Shown: positions 1-6,954 of the stretch, one piece after another
How positions within the stretch are numbered: the stretch's first letter is position 1
Layout: the number at the start of each line of letters is the position of its first letter
Source of the DNA: Sphingomonas sp. R-74633
GTDB lineage: Bacteria; Pseudomonadota; Alphaproteobacteria; Sphingomonadales; Sphingomonadaceae
Length of the DNA: 64,000 nucleotides
Direction of reading: 5' to 3'
NCBI RefSeq assembly: GCF_013416555.1
Contig: NZ_JACCFG010000005.1
Location: forward strand, 62,001-126,000
Translations under genes and position numbers: made by a program
Notes under the pieces: model-generated
The model's database searches: none
What the model was told of the DNA's origin: nothing
What the model saw: only the letters and a program-made list of their open reading frames with translations

Positions 1-551
1 GCCTGTCGGGCGGCACCATCGTCGTGCGCCCGCTGGTCAGTTCGCCGGTCGAAAGCTGGAAGAACACGATCATCGGCAACACCGTGCTCTACGGCGCGAC
101 CTCGGGCCGGCTGTTCGCCGCCGGCCAGGCGGGTGAGCGCTTCGCGGTGCGCAATTCGGGCGCCGAAGTGGTGGTCGAGGGCTGCGGCGCCAATGGGTGC
201 GAATATATGACCAACGGCACCGCCGTAGTGCTCGGCGGCGTCGGCGCGAACTTCGGCGCCGGCATGACCGGCGGTATGGCCTTTGTCTATGACGAGGACG
301 GCAGCTTCACCGCCCAGGCCAATCCCGAAAGCATCATCTGGCAGCGGCTTTCGTCGGCGCATTGGGAAGCCAGGCTGCGCGGCCTGGTCGAGGCGCATGT
401 CGCCGCGACGGACAGCAAATGGGCCGCCGGCCTGCTCGATGACTGGGATCGTGCGTTGGGGCATTTCTGGCAGGTCGTGCCGAAGGAAATGCTGACGCGC
501 CTACCGATGCCGCTCAATGACGACGACGTGGAGGCGGTGGCGGCGGAGTAA
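1..551 (+). CDS. gltB: Glutamate synthase large subunit, C-terminal part (5' end outside window)
   Basis: The open frame enters from the left edge (first full codon at base 3) and ends at TAA 549-551, so about 182 C-terminal residues are present. The stretch GAEVVVEGCGANGCEYM followed by VVLGGVGANFGAGMTGG carries the glycine-repeat (GXGXG) beta-helix of the glutamate synthase alpha subunit, which couples the amidotransferase and FMN/Fe-S synthase domains. The known role of the family is to make two glutamates from glutamine and 2-oxoglutarate in nitrogen assimilation. The catalytic domains lie outside the window, so only the C-terminal domain is verified. gltD, often adjacent, does not follow here; a palindrome and an unrelated secreted protein do. 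Confidence 0.93.
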   Translation, partial: LSGGTIVVRPLVSSPVESWKNTIIGNTVLYGATSGRLFAAGQAGERFAVRNSGAEVVVEGCGANGCEYMTNGTAVVLGGVGANFGAGMTGGMAFVYDEDGSFTAQANPESIIWQRLSSAHWEARLRGLVEAHVAATDSKWAAGLLDDWDRALGHFWQVVPKEMLTRLPMPLNDDDVEAVAAE

Positions 552-559
552 ATTTCTTA

Positions 560-628
560 CCCCGGCGAAGGCCGGGGCCCAGACTTGAACGTGACAACGC
601 TTAGTCTGGGCCCCGGCCTTCGCCGGGG
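560..628. repeat. Perfect 26-bp inverted repeat (REP-like palindrome) after gltB
   Basis: The arm at 560-585 (ccccggcgaaggccggggc then ccagact) is repeated exactly in inverted orientation at 603-628, with a 17-base loop. It starts 9 bases after the gltB stop. There is no T-run after it, so it is more likely a repetitive intergenic palindrome that may also halt transcription than a classic terminator. Confidence 0.85.
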
Positions 629-720
629 AGAAGCTTAAGCACGGCTCGTCGCAACCGCTGCATATCTCTCAACCATCTGTGCTATAAGGCTTTCCGGAAT
701 TGCCGACTCCGGAGTCTGCC

Positions 721-1143
721 ATGCGTCTGATCCTCACCGCCGCCCTGCTCTGTGCCGCCGCCACGCCGGCGCTCGCCCAGTCGGAACCCCAGCGCCAGCC
801 GGACAAGGCCGAGGCGGTCGTTCAGGCGCTGCAGAACCCATTGGTTCAGGCAGGTGCCGCGGCCATGCTCGACAATCTCGCCGGCGCGCTGCTCGATACC
901 CGCGTCGGCCCGGCGGCACAGTATCTCGATCCGACGATCGGCGCGCAGGATACGCTGGGCGACATCCAGCGCCGCCGCGATCCGAACTTCGACAGGAATC
1001 TTCAGCGCGATACCCGCACCGCAGTCGCCGCCGCCGCGGTACTGGGCAAGAACGCGCTCGAGATGCGCGCCTCGCTCGACGATACCGCCGCGCGTCTTCG
1101 CGCCGCGCTTCAGCCGCTGCGCGCGGCCTTGGCGACCAAATAG
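721..1143 (+). CDS. Small exported protein of unknown function
   Basis: 140 residues beginning at ATG 721; an in-frame TTG at 700 is possible, but the hydrophobic leader MRLILTAALLCAAATPALAQ starts exactly at the ATG. The leader looks like a Sec signal peptide with an Ala-Leu-Ala cut site near residue 19. The mature part is Ala-rich and predicted helical, with charged QRRRDPNFDRNLQRDTR in the middle, and has no cysteine or enzyme motif I recognise. It is probably a periplasmic protein. It sits alone between the palindrome after gltB and a GST gene on the same strand. I do not recognise the family and assign no function. Confidence 0.7.
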   Translation: MRLILTAALLCAAATPALAQSEPQRQPDKAEAVVQALQNPLVQAGAAAMLDNLAGALLDTRVGPAAQYLDPTIGAQDTLGDIQRRRDPNFDRNLQRDTRTAVAAAAVLGKNALEMRASLDDTAARLRAALQPLRAALATK

Positions 1144-1211
1144 TCGCCTTTTATCCGCTGCCCGTCGGCAAGCGCTTTACGTGGGCGCTGGGCGAGTCCT
1201 AAAGCGGCCCC

Positions 1212-1883
1212 ATGTGGCAGCTCTATCAATTCCCCCTATGTCCCTTCTCGCGCAAGGTCCGGCTGCTGCTGGGCGAGAAAGGCGTGGGCTATGAGCCGGT
1301 GCGCGAATCCCCCTGGCTGCGGCGCGACGAGTTCCTCGATCTGAACCCTACCGGCCAAGTGCCGGTGATGGCCGATACCGAGCGCGGGGTTACGCTGATC
1401 GATTCGCAGGTGATCTGCGAGTTCTTCGAGGAGACGGTGAACAAGGCGCCGATGCTCAACGGCACCGCCACCGATCGCGCCGAGATCCGCCGGCTGGCGA
1501 TCTGGTTCGACACCAATTTCTATGCCGAGATCACTGCGCCCTTGCTCCATGAGCGGATGCTCAAGCGCATCGTCTACAAGCAGTCGCCCGATGGCCAGGC
1601 GCTTCGCACGGCGATGAAGGCCGCGGTCAACCATCTCGATTATATCGATTATCTGCTCGATCACCGCACCTGGCTCGCCGGCCCGACGATGAGCCTGGCC
1701 GATCTCGCCGCCGCGGCGCAGATCTCGATCGCCGACTATCTGGGCGGCATCGACTGGAAGAGCCATGAGCAGGCCAAAGGCTGGTATATCCGCATGAAGA
1801 GCCGCCCGAGCTTCCGCCCGCTGCTCAGCGAGCGGATGGAAGGCATCCCGCCGCCCGCCGATTACGAGAAGCTCGACCTGTAG
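1212..1883 (+). CDS. Glutathione S-transferase family protein
   Basis: 223 residues. The N-terminal thioredoxin-like domain starts WQLYQFPLCPFSRKVRLLL, with CPFSRK at residues 10-15 where omega/beta-type GSTs place a catalytic Cys or Ser. The cis-proline motif TGQVPVM and the gamma-glutamyl-binding IDSQVICEF follow. The helical C-terminal domain has the capping box MSLADLAAAAQI. This is the complete two-domain GST fold at normal length. The family conjugates or reduces electrophiles with glutathione in the cytoplasm; the substrate cannot be read from the sequence. The PEBP gene follows 45 bases downstream on the same strand and may be cotranscribed. Confidence 0.88.
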   Translation: MWQLYQFPLCPFSRKVRLLLGEKGVGYEPVRESPWLRRDEFLDLNPTGQVPVMADTERGVTLIDSQVICEFFEETVNKAPMLNGTATDRAEIRRLAIWFDTNFYAEITAPLLHERMLKRIVYKQSPDGQALRTAMKAAVNHLDYIDYLLDHRTWLAGPTMSLADLAAAAQISIADYLGGIDWKSHEQAKGWYIRMKSRPSFRPLLSERMEGIPPPADYEKLDL

Positions 1884-1928
1884 GGAGCTTCGCGCGCCTT
1901 CATCGGTTCATGGGAGCAGGAGGCGCAC

Positions 1929-2543
1929 ATGCTCGAACATCTACCCCATTGGCTCGGCAAGGCGCTGAGTTCGCTGCGTGCCGGCGCGGACAAGCTGGCG
2001 ATCGTCCGCCTCGAGTTGGCCGGCGAAGGCGTGATCCATCTCGCCAGCCCGGCCTTCACCAATGGCGGCCGCCTGCCCGACCGCTTCACTGCGGACGGCG
2101 ATGGCGTCTCGCCGCCTTTGTTCTGGACCGGCGTGCCCGAAGAGACCGTGCGGCTGGTCCTGCTCGTCGAGGATCCCGACGCGCCAACGCCGCAGCCGAT
2201 GGTCCACGCGATCATCTGGGGGCTGCCGCTGGCCGGCGACCTCAAGGAAGGCGAGATCCAGCCGGATGGCGAGGGAAGCGCGGATGGCGAGGATGTCGGC
2301 CGCAACAGCGGCTTTGCCGAGGGCTGGCTGCCGCCCGATCCGCCCAATGGGCATGGCGAGCATAATTACGCCTTCCAGATCTTCGCGCTGAGCGAAGGCC
2401 CTGAGCCGGGCGACAATCCCGGCCGCGGCGAGCTGCTGCGGGTGATGGAAGGCCGGGTGCTCGCCGCCGGGCTGCTCACCGGCACCTATTCGCGTGGTGA
2501 GGAAGCGCCGGTCGGCCCGGTGGGGGCGGGCGCGGTCGCCTGA
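1929..2543 (+). CDS. YbhB/YbcL-type Raf kinase inhibitor-like (PEBP) protein
   Basis: 204 residues. The phosphatidylethanolamine-binding protein signature is clear: DPDAP at residues 82-86, a ligand-pocket histidine at 93 (MVHAIIWGLP), and GHGEHNYAFQIFAL at 141-154. Bacterial members are small soluble ligand-binding proteins of uncertain physiology. An N-terminal extension of about 35 residues precedes the domain and has no signal peptide. A good ribosome site (gcaggaggcgcac) precedes ATG 1929. The stop is followed after one base by a copy of the dispersed element described separately. Confidence 0.87.
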   Translation: MLEHLPHWLGKALSSLRAGADKLAIVRLELAGEGVIHLASPAFTNGGRLPDRFTADGDGVSPPLFWTGVPEETVRLVLLVEDPDAPTPQPMVHAIIWGLPLAGDLKEGEIQPDGEGSADGEDVGRNSGFAEGWLPPDPPNGHGEHNYAFQIFALSEGPEPGDNPGRGELLRVMEGRVLAAGLLTGTYSRGEEAPVGPVGAGAVA

Positions 2544-2544
2544 G

Positions 2545-2620
2545 CTTGCAATGTAGGATTTCGCATGTTGCTGTACGGCGGTCGGGTCAGCGCCCGGCCG
2601 CTCTTTGCACCGTTGATAGT
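2545..2620 (+). repeat. Dispersed structured element, copy A (possible small RNA or miniature repeat)
   Basis: It begins one base after the PEBP stop with cttgcaatgtaggatttcgc, the same 20 bases as in copies B and C. It then has a 9-bp stem gcggtcggg / cccggccgc (2577-2585 / 2592-2600 approximately, one G-T pair) and the shared block ccgctctttg. The part after 2620 has diverged from the other copies, although GTGACTTTC near 2694 resembles the far end of copy B. The rest of the gap to 2722 shows no gene. Confidence 0.6.
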
Positions 2621-2722
2621 CCGGCAGTGGGTAATGCGGCACTTCGCGCGCGTCCGATACCGGCCTGGTGTCGCCCCGCGCGCGCGTGAGTGTCGTGACT
2701 TTCGTGACTTTCGGGCCTTCGC

Positions 2723-3580
2723 TCAGCCGTTGACGATCGTCCCGCCATTGGGGTGGAGGACCTGCCCGGACATGTAGCTGGCGTCGTCGCAGGCGAGGAA
2801 CAGGAACGCCGGCGCCACTTCATTGGGCTGGCCAGGCCGGCCCATCGGCGTCGCCTCACCGAAATGCGCGAGCTTCTCGGGGGAAGCGCCGCCCGACGGA
2901 TTGAGCGGCGTCCAGATCGGCCCCGGCGCGACGGCATTCACACGGATGCCCTCGCCGACCAGATTCTCCGACAGGCTGCGCGTGAAGGCCGTGATCGCGC
3001 CCTTGGTGCTCGAATAGTCGAGCAGCTCCTTCGAGCCCTGGTACATCGTCACCGAGGTGCAGTTGACGATCGCGGCGCCCTTTTTGAGATGCGGGCGCGC
3101 GGCCTGGGTCAGGAAGAACATCCCGAAGATGTTGGTCTGGAAGGTGCGGCGAAGCTGTTCTTCGGTGATGTCGGTGATGTCCTTGTCGGGATGCTGCTCA
3201 CCGGCATTGTTCACCAGCACGTCGATCCGGCCGAACTTGCCGATCACCTGGGCGACGGCCTGGTCGCAAAACGCCTTGTCGCCGACATCGCCGGCGATGG
3301 TCAGCGCTTCGCGGCCCTCGCCGCGGACGATTTCCGCGGTCTTGGCGGCATCGTCATGCTCGCAGAGATAGAGGATCGCCACATCGGCGCCCTCGCGCGC
3401 ATAGAGCGCGGCGACGGCGCGGCCGATGCCGCTGTCGGCGCCGGTGATCAGCGCGACCTTGCCCTCGAGCCGGCCGGAGCCGCGGTAGCGCGGCTCCCAG
3501 TCGGGCTTGGGTTCCAGCACTGCCTCATGACCAGGCAGCGCGTCTTCGTGGATCATGTCTTCGGTTTCGCTCACGGGCAT
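2723..3580 (-). CDS. SDR family oxidoreductase (YghA/general-stress type)
   Basis: 285 residues. The Rossmann cofactor motif TGADSGIG is at residues 46-53, NNAG at 124-127, and the catalytic Ser-Tyr-Lys set at S176, Y189 and K193 (YSSTK). A 40-residue N-terminal extension with an HEDALPGHEA-type acidic stretch is typical of the YhdG/YghA branch, which includes general-stress SDRs. These are soluble NAD(P)-dependent alcohol/aldehyde oxidoreductases; the substrate is unknown. The C-terminus MSGQVLHPNGGTIVNG is intact. The ribosome site aggagg precedes the ATG at 3580. A possible EcfG-type promoter lies just upstream, which would fit stress control. Confidence 0.9.
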   Translation of the reverse strand: MPVSETEDMIHEDALPGHEAVLEPKPDWEPRYRGSGRLEGKVALITGADSGIGRAVAALYAREGADVAILYLCEHDDAAKTAEIVRGEGREALTIAGDVGDKAFCDQAVAQVIGKFGRIDVLVNNAGEQHPDKDITDITEEQLRRTFQTNIFGMFFLTQAARPHLKKGAAIVNCTSVTMYQGSKELLDYSSTKGAITAFTRSLSENLVGEGIRVNAVAPGPIWTPLNPSGGASPEKLAHFGEATPMGRPGQPNEVAPAFLFLACDDASYMSGQVLHPNGGTIVNG

Positions 3581-3600
3581 CCTCCTGGAATGCCTGGGGA

Positions 3601-3625
3601 AACCGGTAGGGCCGGCGGGGGTTCC
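3601..3625 (-). promoter_or_regulatory. Possible EcfG (general stress sigma factor) promoter of the SDR gene
   Basis: On the minus strand GGAAC (3625-3621) is followed after 16 bases by GGTT (3604-3601). The known alphaproteobacterial EcfG consensus is GGAAC-N16/17-CGTT, so there is one mismatch in the -10 element. The start codon is about 20 bases downstream, which leaves a short leader. The call is an inference from one match. Confidence 0.35.
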
Positions 3626-3658
3626 GCCTTGCCGGTGCCGCCGGGGCGGCCTGCAGGG

Positions 3659-3754
3659 TCAGCCGAGGAGGCCGGAACCCTGCATGCCGCTCGCGGCGAT
3701 CATCGTTGCGGTGAGTGCGAAGGACATCACACCGACCATCAGGCTGCGTACCAT
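3659..3754 (-). CDS. Micro-gene 2: 31-residue hydrophobic peptide
   Basis: Minus-strand ATG at 3754, stop TGA at 3661-3659, encoding 31 residues starting MVRSLMVGVMSFALTATM. The upstream sequence gacggaagggagagaatag gives a purine-rich ribosome site about 8-10 bases before the ATG. The peptide has one basic residue, then a continuous hydrophobic run long enough for a single membrane span, and ends in GSGLLG. It begins 35 bases after the stop of micro-gene 1 on the same strand, so the two probably share a transcript. I do not recognise the family. Its size means coding status rests on the ribosome site, the composition and the tandem arrangement. Confidence 0.55.
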   Translation of the reverse strand: MVRSLMVGVMSFALTATMIAASGMQGSGLLG

Positions 3755-3789
3755 GTCTATTCTCTCCCTTCCGTCAGGTCCGCCCCGGA

Positions 3790-3897
3790 TCACGCGAACG
3801 GAACCGAGGGGGCCGAGAAGAGGACGATGGCATAGGTGAAGAGGACGGCGCCGACGACGGCGACACTGTGCTGAAGCGAGCTGATACGGACGGCCAT
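3790..3897 (-). CDS. Micro-gene 1: 35-residue single-span membrane peptide
   Basis: Minus-strand ATG at 3897, stop TGA at 3792-3790, encoding 35 residues starting MAVRISSLQHSVAVVGAVL. A strong ribosome site (cagggagtaaatcaa) ends 8 bases before the ATG. Residues 1-9 are polar with one Arg; residues 10-30 form one hydrophobic helix containing Gly16 and Tyr22; the tail is SVPFA. This is the layout of small bitopic inner-membrane regulators. A near-consensus sigma-54 promoter lies about 60 bases upstream. The function is unknown; a membrane stress or secretion-associated microprotein would be a reasonable guess and no more. Confidence 0.6.
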   Translation of the reverse strand: MAVRISSLQHSVAVVGAVLFTYAIVLFSAPSVPFA

Positions 3898-3955
3898 TTG
3901 ATTTACTCCCTGTGTCGGACTTGCCGGACCATCCGGCTGCCGATGCCAGATACTT

Positions 3956-3971
3956 TGCAGGGAGCGTGCCA
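3956..3971 (-). promoter_or_regulatory. Near-consensus sigma-54 (RpoN) promoter upstream of the micro-genes
   Basis: The minus strand reads TGGCACG-CTCC-CTGCA (3971 to 3956). The established RpoN consensus is TGGCACG-N4-TTGCW; the only departure is C for the first T of the -12 element, and the GG and GC dinucleotides have the required spacing. Predicted start of transcription is near 3945, giving a leader of about 48 bases to ATG 3897. Confidence 0.6.
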
Positions 3972-4034
3972 GTTTTCTAAGTGATTGATTTTGCTAGAGG
4001 CGCGTTAGAAAGTTACGCGGGGTTGGGAAATTTC

Positions 4035-4085
4035 ACGCCAAGCAATGGCGTATTTCACCAATCATAAGCGGACAGTGACTGTCCG
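4035..4085. promoter_or_regulatory. Two palindromes, candidate upstream activator sites
   Basis: ACGCCA (4035-4040) and TGGCGT (4046-4051) form an inverted repeat with 5 bases between them. CGGACAGT-G-ACTGTCCG (4069-4085) is a perfect 17-base palindrome 7 bases beyond the GGDEF gene stop. Relative to the predicted sigma-54 start they centre near -98 and -132, the usual range for enhancer-binding-protein sites. They could alternatively act as the 3' hairpin of the GGDEF transcript, but no T-run follows. Confidence 0.4.
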
Positions 4086-4092
4086 ATTCCGG

Positions 4093-5109
4093 TCAGTCGA
4101 TGCGGATGCAGTTCCGGCCGCCATTCTTGGCGGCGTAGCAGAGCTGGTCGGCACGGTGGAACACGGTGCCGAACACTTCGCCCTGCACCGCGGGGCTGAG
4201 CCCGGCGGAGAAGGTGATCTCGCCGAGCGGCGCGTCGGTCTCGCGCAGGCGGTAGCGCTTGGCGGAGACGGCGATGCGCGCGCGCTCGAGCACATCGCGC
4301 GCGGCCTTGATGTCGAGCCCGGTGAACAGCACGACGAACTCCTCGCCGCCATAGCGCGCGACGAGATGGCCCTTGCAGGTGTCCGACAGCGCTTCGCCAA
4401 GCGCCTTGAGCACCCGGTCGCCGACGACATGGCCGAACCGGTCGTTGACCGACTTGAAATAGTCGACGTCGCACACCGCCATGCTCATCCGCGTGCCCTT
4501 GGCGGCCTCGGCGGCATAGGCCTCTTCGAAGGCGCGGCGATTGGCGAGGCCGGTGAGCGGATCCTTGCGGGCGTTGTCGCGGGCTTCCTCGAGCTTGGTG
4601 CGCAGCTCGTTCGCTTCGCGGTTCGCGGTTTCGAGCCGCTCCTCGGCATAGCGGACGCGCTCGAGCATCGTCGCGGTGAGCTTGGTGACTTCGAGATCAT
4701 CGCCGCCCGAGCGGCGCATCGCCTGCGCGCTGGCTTCAAGGTCGCGGCCGAAGTCCTTGGCATCGGCGCGCATCGCCGTGACGATGTCCTGGAAGCCTTC
4801 GACCTGCATCTGGGTCTGGGCGACCAGGCCCTGGGCCTTCTCGATCGTCGCGGTGGCGGTGCCGGCGACGGGGGCGTCGCAGCCCAACGTCTCGATGTCG
4901 CGCCGGGTCAGGCGGACGCCGCCATCGGTGAGCATGTGGACCGCGCGGGCCAGCGGACCGTCGGGATTGGCGAGAAGCTGATAGGCAAAGGCATAGTTCG
5001 CGGGATCAGGGTCAAGCCGCTGATCCACCAGGAACTCACCGATTCGGTCGTACAGGCCACGCGCGGCCTGGGAACCGCTTGCCACCCGAACGGCCTTCGC
5101 CGCGACCAT
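4093..5109 (-). CDS. GGDEF-domain diguanylate cyclase
   Basis: 338 residues from ATG 5109, which has a good ribosome site (gaggaattgaggcag). The frame stays open upstream to a TTG at 5184 that would add 25 residues but has a poor site. The first 160 residues are soluble and helical, with a coiled-coil stretch (ERVRYAEERLETANREANELRTK region) leading into DPLTGLANRRAFEEA, the usual GGDEF entry. The active loop is RYGGEEF, a competent variant for making cyclic di-GMP from two GTP. The residues where the RxxD inhibitory site should sit read CKGH, so product feedback is probably absent. No membrane span or recognised sensor domain is visible. Confidence 0.9.
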   Translation of the reverse strand: MVAAKAVRVASGSQAARGLYDRIGEFLVDQRLDPDPANYAFAYQLLANPDGPLARAVHMLTDGGVRLTRRDIETLGCDAPVAGTATATIEKAQGLVAQTQMQVEGFQDIVTAMRADAKDFGRDLEASAQAMRRSGGDDLEVTKLTATMLERVRYAEERLETANREANELRTKLEEARDNARKDPLTGLANRRAFEEAYAAEAAKGTRMSMAVCDVDYFKSVNDRFGHVVGDRVLKALGEALSDTCKGHLVARYGGEEFVVLFTGLDIKAARDVLERARIAVSAKRYRLRETDAPLGEITFSAGLSPAVQGEVFGTVFHRADQLCYAAKNGGRNCIRID

Positions 5110-5242
5110 CTGCCTCAATTCCTCACCGAATGTTGGTCCAGTCGGCGCCCTCAACACCGTCTTGCCCGGCACCCTAGGCGCCAACTGCTAACATCCGATG
5201 AGTAAAACGCGGCTGGCGGTGAAAATGCCAGCCGCGCAGGGC

Positions 5243-5791
5243 TCAGTGTTTGTGCGTAGCCTTGTACTTCTGCACGGCATCGAGGGTCAGGCGGATGTGA
5301 TCGGCCGGGCTCATGTTCGAATGGGCGAAGATCACCTTGCCGTTCGGCGCGATCACATAGCTGGTGCGGCTGGTGATCTTGGTGACGGTGCCGTCCGCCT
5401 TGGTCAGGCGCACGTCATAATCCTTGATGATCTGGTCGCTCGCCGCGGCGACGGCGAACTTGCCGGCGCACTTTTCGGCCGAAAAGGCCTCGAGCTTGTC
5501 GATATTGCCCGCGGTCATCCCGATCACGCTGGCGCCGGCCTTCTGGAAATCGGGCAGCGCCTCGGCGAACGCATGCGCCTCGGCATTGCAGCCATCGGTG
5601 AAGGCGGCGGGGAAGAAATAGAGGACCACCGGACCCTTCTTGAGCGCGGTCTTGAGGTTCACGGAGAAGGGCTTGCCCGCCATCGCGCCGGGCGCGGTGA
5701 AGTCGGGCGCACGCACGCCGGTGTTGAGCGCGGCGGTGGCCGGCAGGGCGAACGCCAGGGTAGCGGCGGCGGCGATCAGCAATTTGCGCAT
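5243..5791 (-). CDS. Exported peroxiredoxin (AhpC/TSA family)
   Basis: 182 residues. Residues 1-20 form a signal peptide (LLIAAAATLAFALPATA), so the protein should be periplasmic. The thioredoxin-fold peroxiredoxin motif is FPAAFTDGC with the peroxidatic Cys at 68 and Thr at 65. A second Cys at 108 (SAEKCAG) could resolve the disulfide. The usual second Pro of PxxxT is retained as P61. The family reduces H2O2 and organic peroxides. It lies between the GGDEF gene and pldA on the same strand; its start is 30 bases after the pldA stop, so it may be cotranscribed with the outer-membrane phospholipase. Confidence 0.88.
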   Translation of the reverse strand: MRKLLIAAAATLAFALPATAALNTGVRAPDFTAPGAMAGKPFSVNLKTALKKGPVVLYFFPAAFTDGCNAEAHAFAEALPDFQKAGASVIGMTAGNIDKLEAFSAEKCAGKFAVAAASDQIIKDYDVRLTKADGTVTKITSRTSYVIAPNGKVIFAHSNMSPADHIRLTLDAVQKYKATHKH

Positions 5792-5821
5792 GGCGATCCT
5801 CTTTCCTTCAATACCGTCCGG

Positions 5822-6889
5822 TCAGCGCGTCAGGGCGATGCCGATCCGGGCATGGGTGTCGTTCTTGCGATAGTTGTCCAGGGCTTCACCATAGCCGGTA
5901 AAGGCCTGGCCGAAGAGATAGAAACCGACGCCCTTGGCGATCCGCGCCAGGGGATAGGAGACGAACAGCTCGGCGGCGCCCTTGCGCGTGTTGAAATTGC
6001 CGCGGCCGGTGAGTGAGAGCTTCAGCCCGTCCTGCTGGCCGATCGCCGCGGTGAGGCTGGTATAGCCGAAATAGTCCTTCACGTCGGGCGCGGTGCCGAG
6101 CTGGCCGACATAGAACCAGGCTTGGGGCGCGACATCGAGATGCCAGTCGCCGCCCAGGTCAAAACGCTTCTCGGCGCGCAGGAGCACCCGGTTGAGATCG
6201 ACCGAGTCGAGCGCGCCACGCCCGTTCGAATCGTGGCGATAGCCAAGCGCGACCTTGGTGGTCTCGTTGAACGGGATGTCGGCGTAGATTTCGGGGCTGT
6301 AATTGGTCGAGCGGAACGGCCCCGACGGCTCGTTCAATGCCCAGAACATCGTCTGGGTGTAGGCGAAGCGGAGGTTGCCGAGCTTGAGCGGGGCGTTCTC
6401 GGCGAAGGGGCGGAAGGCGAAGCTGACCTGCAGCTTGCCACCCGAATCCTGGACGCCGAACGCGCCGTAGATCGGCTCATGCGGCTCGAACCGGTCGACG
6501 AACGCCGCCGAGCTGCCGGTCGAGCTCTGAACTTCGGTCTCGCCCTCGGGGATCTCGGCGGCGGCATGCTGTTCGGTGGGCGGTACCGCGCGGCCGGCGA
6601 CGCTGACCGGCACATAGCGTGCCTTGGCGAAGCCGTGCGGGGTGACCGTCACCGTCGGGCCCGGTGCGCGCTCCAGCACCAGCCTTGTGCCGTCAACCGC
6701 GGTGATCTCGATCGTGCGCGGGCCGGCATCGGTGACCGGCACTTCGCCTTCGTTGATCAGGAACACCTCGACGCCGCGCAGCGCCTCGGTCTCGGAGGCG
6801 GGCTGGGCGGGCACGGCGCGCAGGCTCTGCGCCGCGGCGGGCGTGGCGGCGAGCAATGTGACGGGGATCAGCAGGCGGCGCATGGGCAT
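5822..6889 (-). CDS. pldA: Outer-membrane phospholipase A
   Basis: 355 residues from the ATG at 6889 (another ATG at 6883; the frame is open to 6931 but the signal peptide MRRLLIPVTLLAATPAAAQ fixes the start near here). The C-terminal half is the OMPLA barrel: LGYRHDSNGRG carries the catalytic His-Ser pair in YxHxSNG context, and FTGYGEALDNYRKND is the conserved GYGExLxDYN barrel motif. The N-terminal 130 residues form an extra domain before the barrel, common in sphingomonad members and absent from enteric PldA. Role: calcium-dependent hydrolysis of phospholipids in the outer membrane. It is divergent from hisN across 65 bases. Confidence 0.85.
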   Translation of the reverse strand: MPMRRLLIPVTLLAATPAAAQSLRAVPAQPASETEALRGVEVFLINEGEVPVTDAGPRTIEITAVDGTRLVLERAPGPTVTVTPHGFAKARYVPVSVAGRAVPPTEQHAAAEIPEGETEVQSSTGSSAAFVDRFEPHEPIYGAFGVQDSGGKLQVSFAFRPFAENAPLKLGNLRFAYTQTMFWALNEPSGPFRSTNYSPEIYADIPFNETTKVALGYRHDSNGRGALDSVDLNRVLLRAEKRFDLGGDWHLDVAPQAWFYVGQLGTAPDVKDYFGYTSLTAAIGQQDGLKLSLTGRGNFNTRKGAAELFVSYPLARIAKGVGFYLFGQAFTGYGEALDNYRKNDTHARIGIALTR

Positions 6890-6954
6890 GGGCGGGTGGA
6901 GTGACAAAGGTTTGTGACCTTGGCGAGTCAAAATCGGATCGCTAGGGCAGGCGC

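Noticed and set aside
560..628. Palindrome as a CRISPR repeat
   Set aside because: Only two inverted arms, no direct repeats or spacers, no cas genes.
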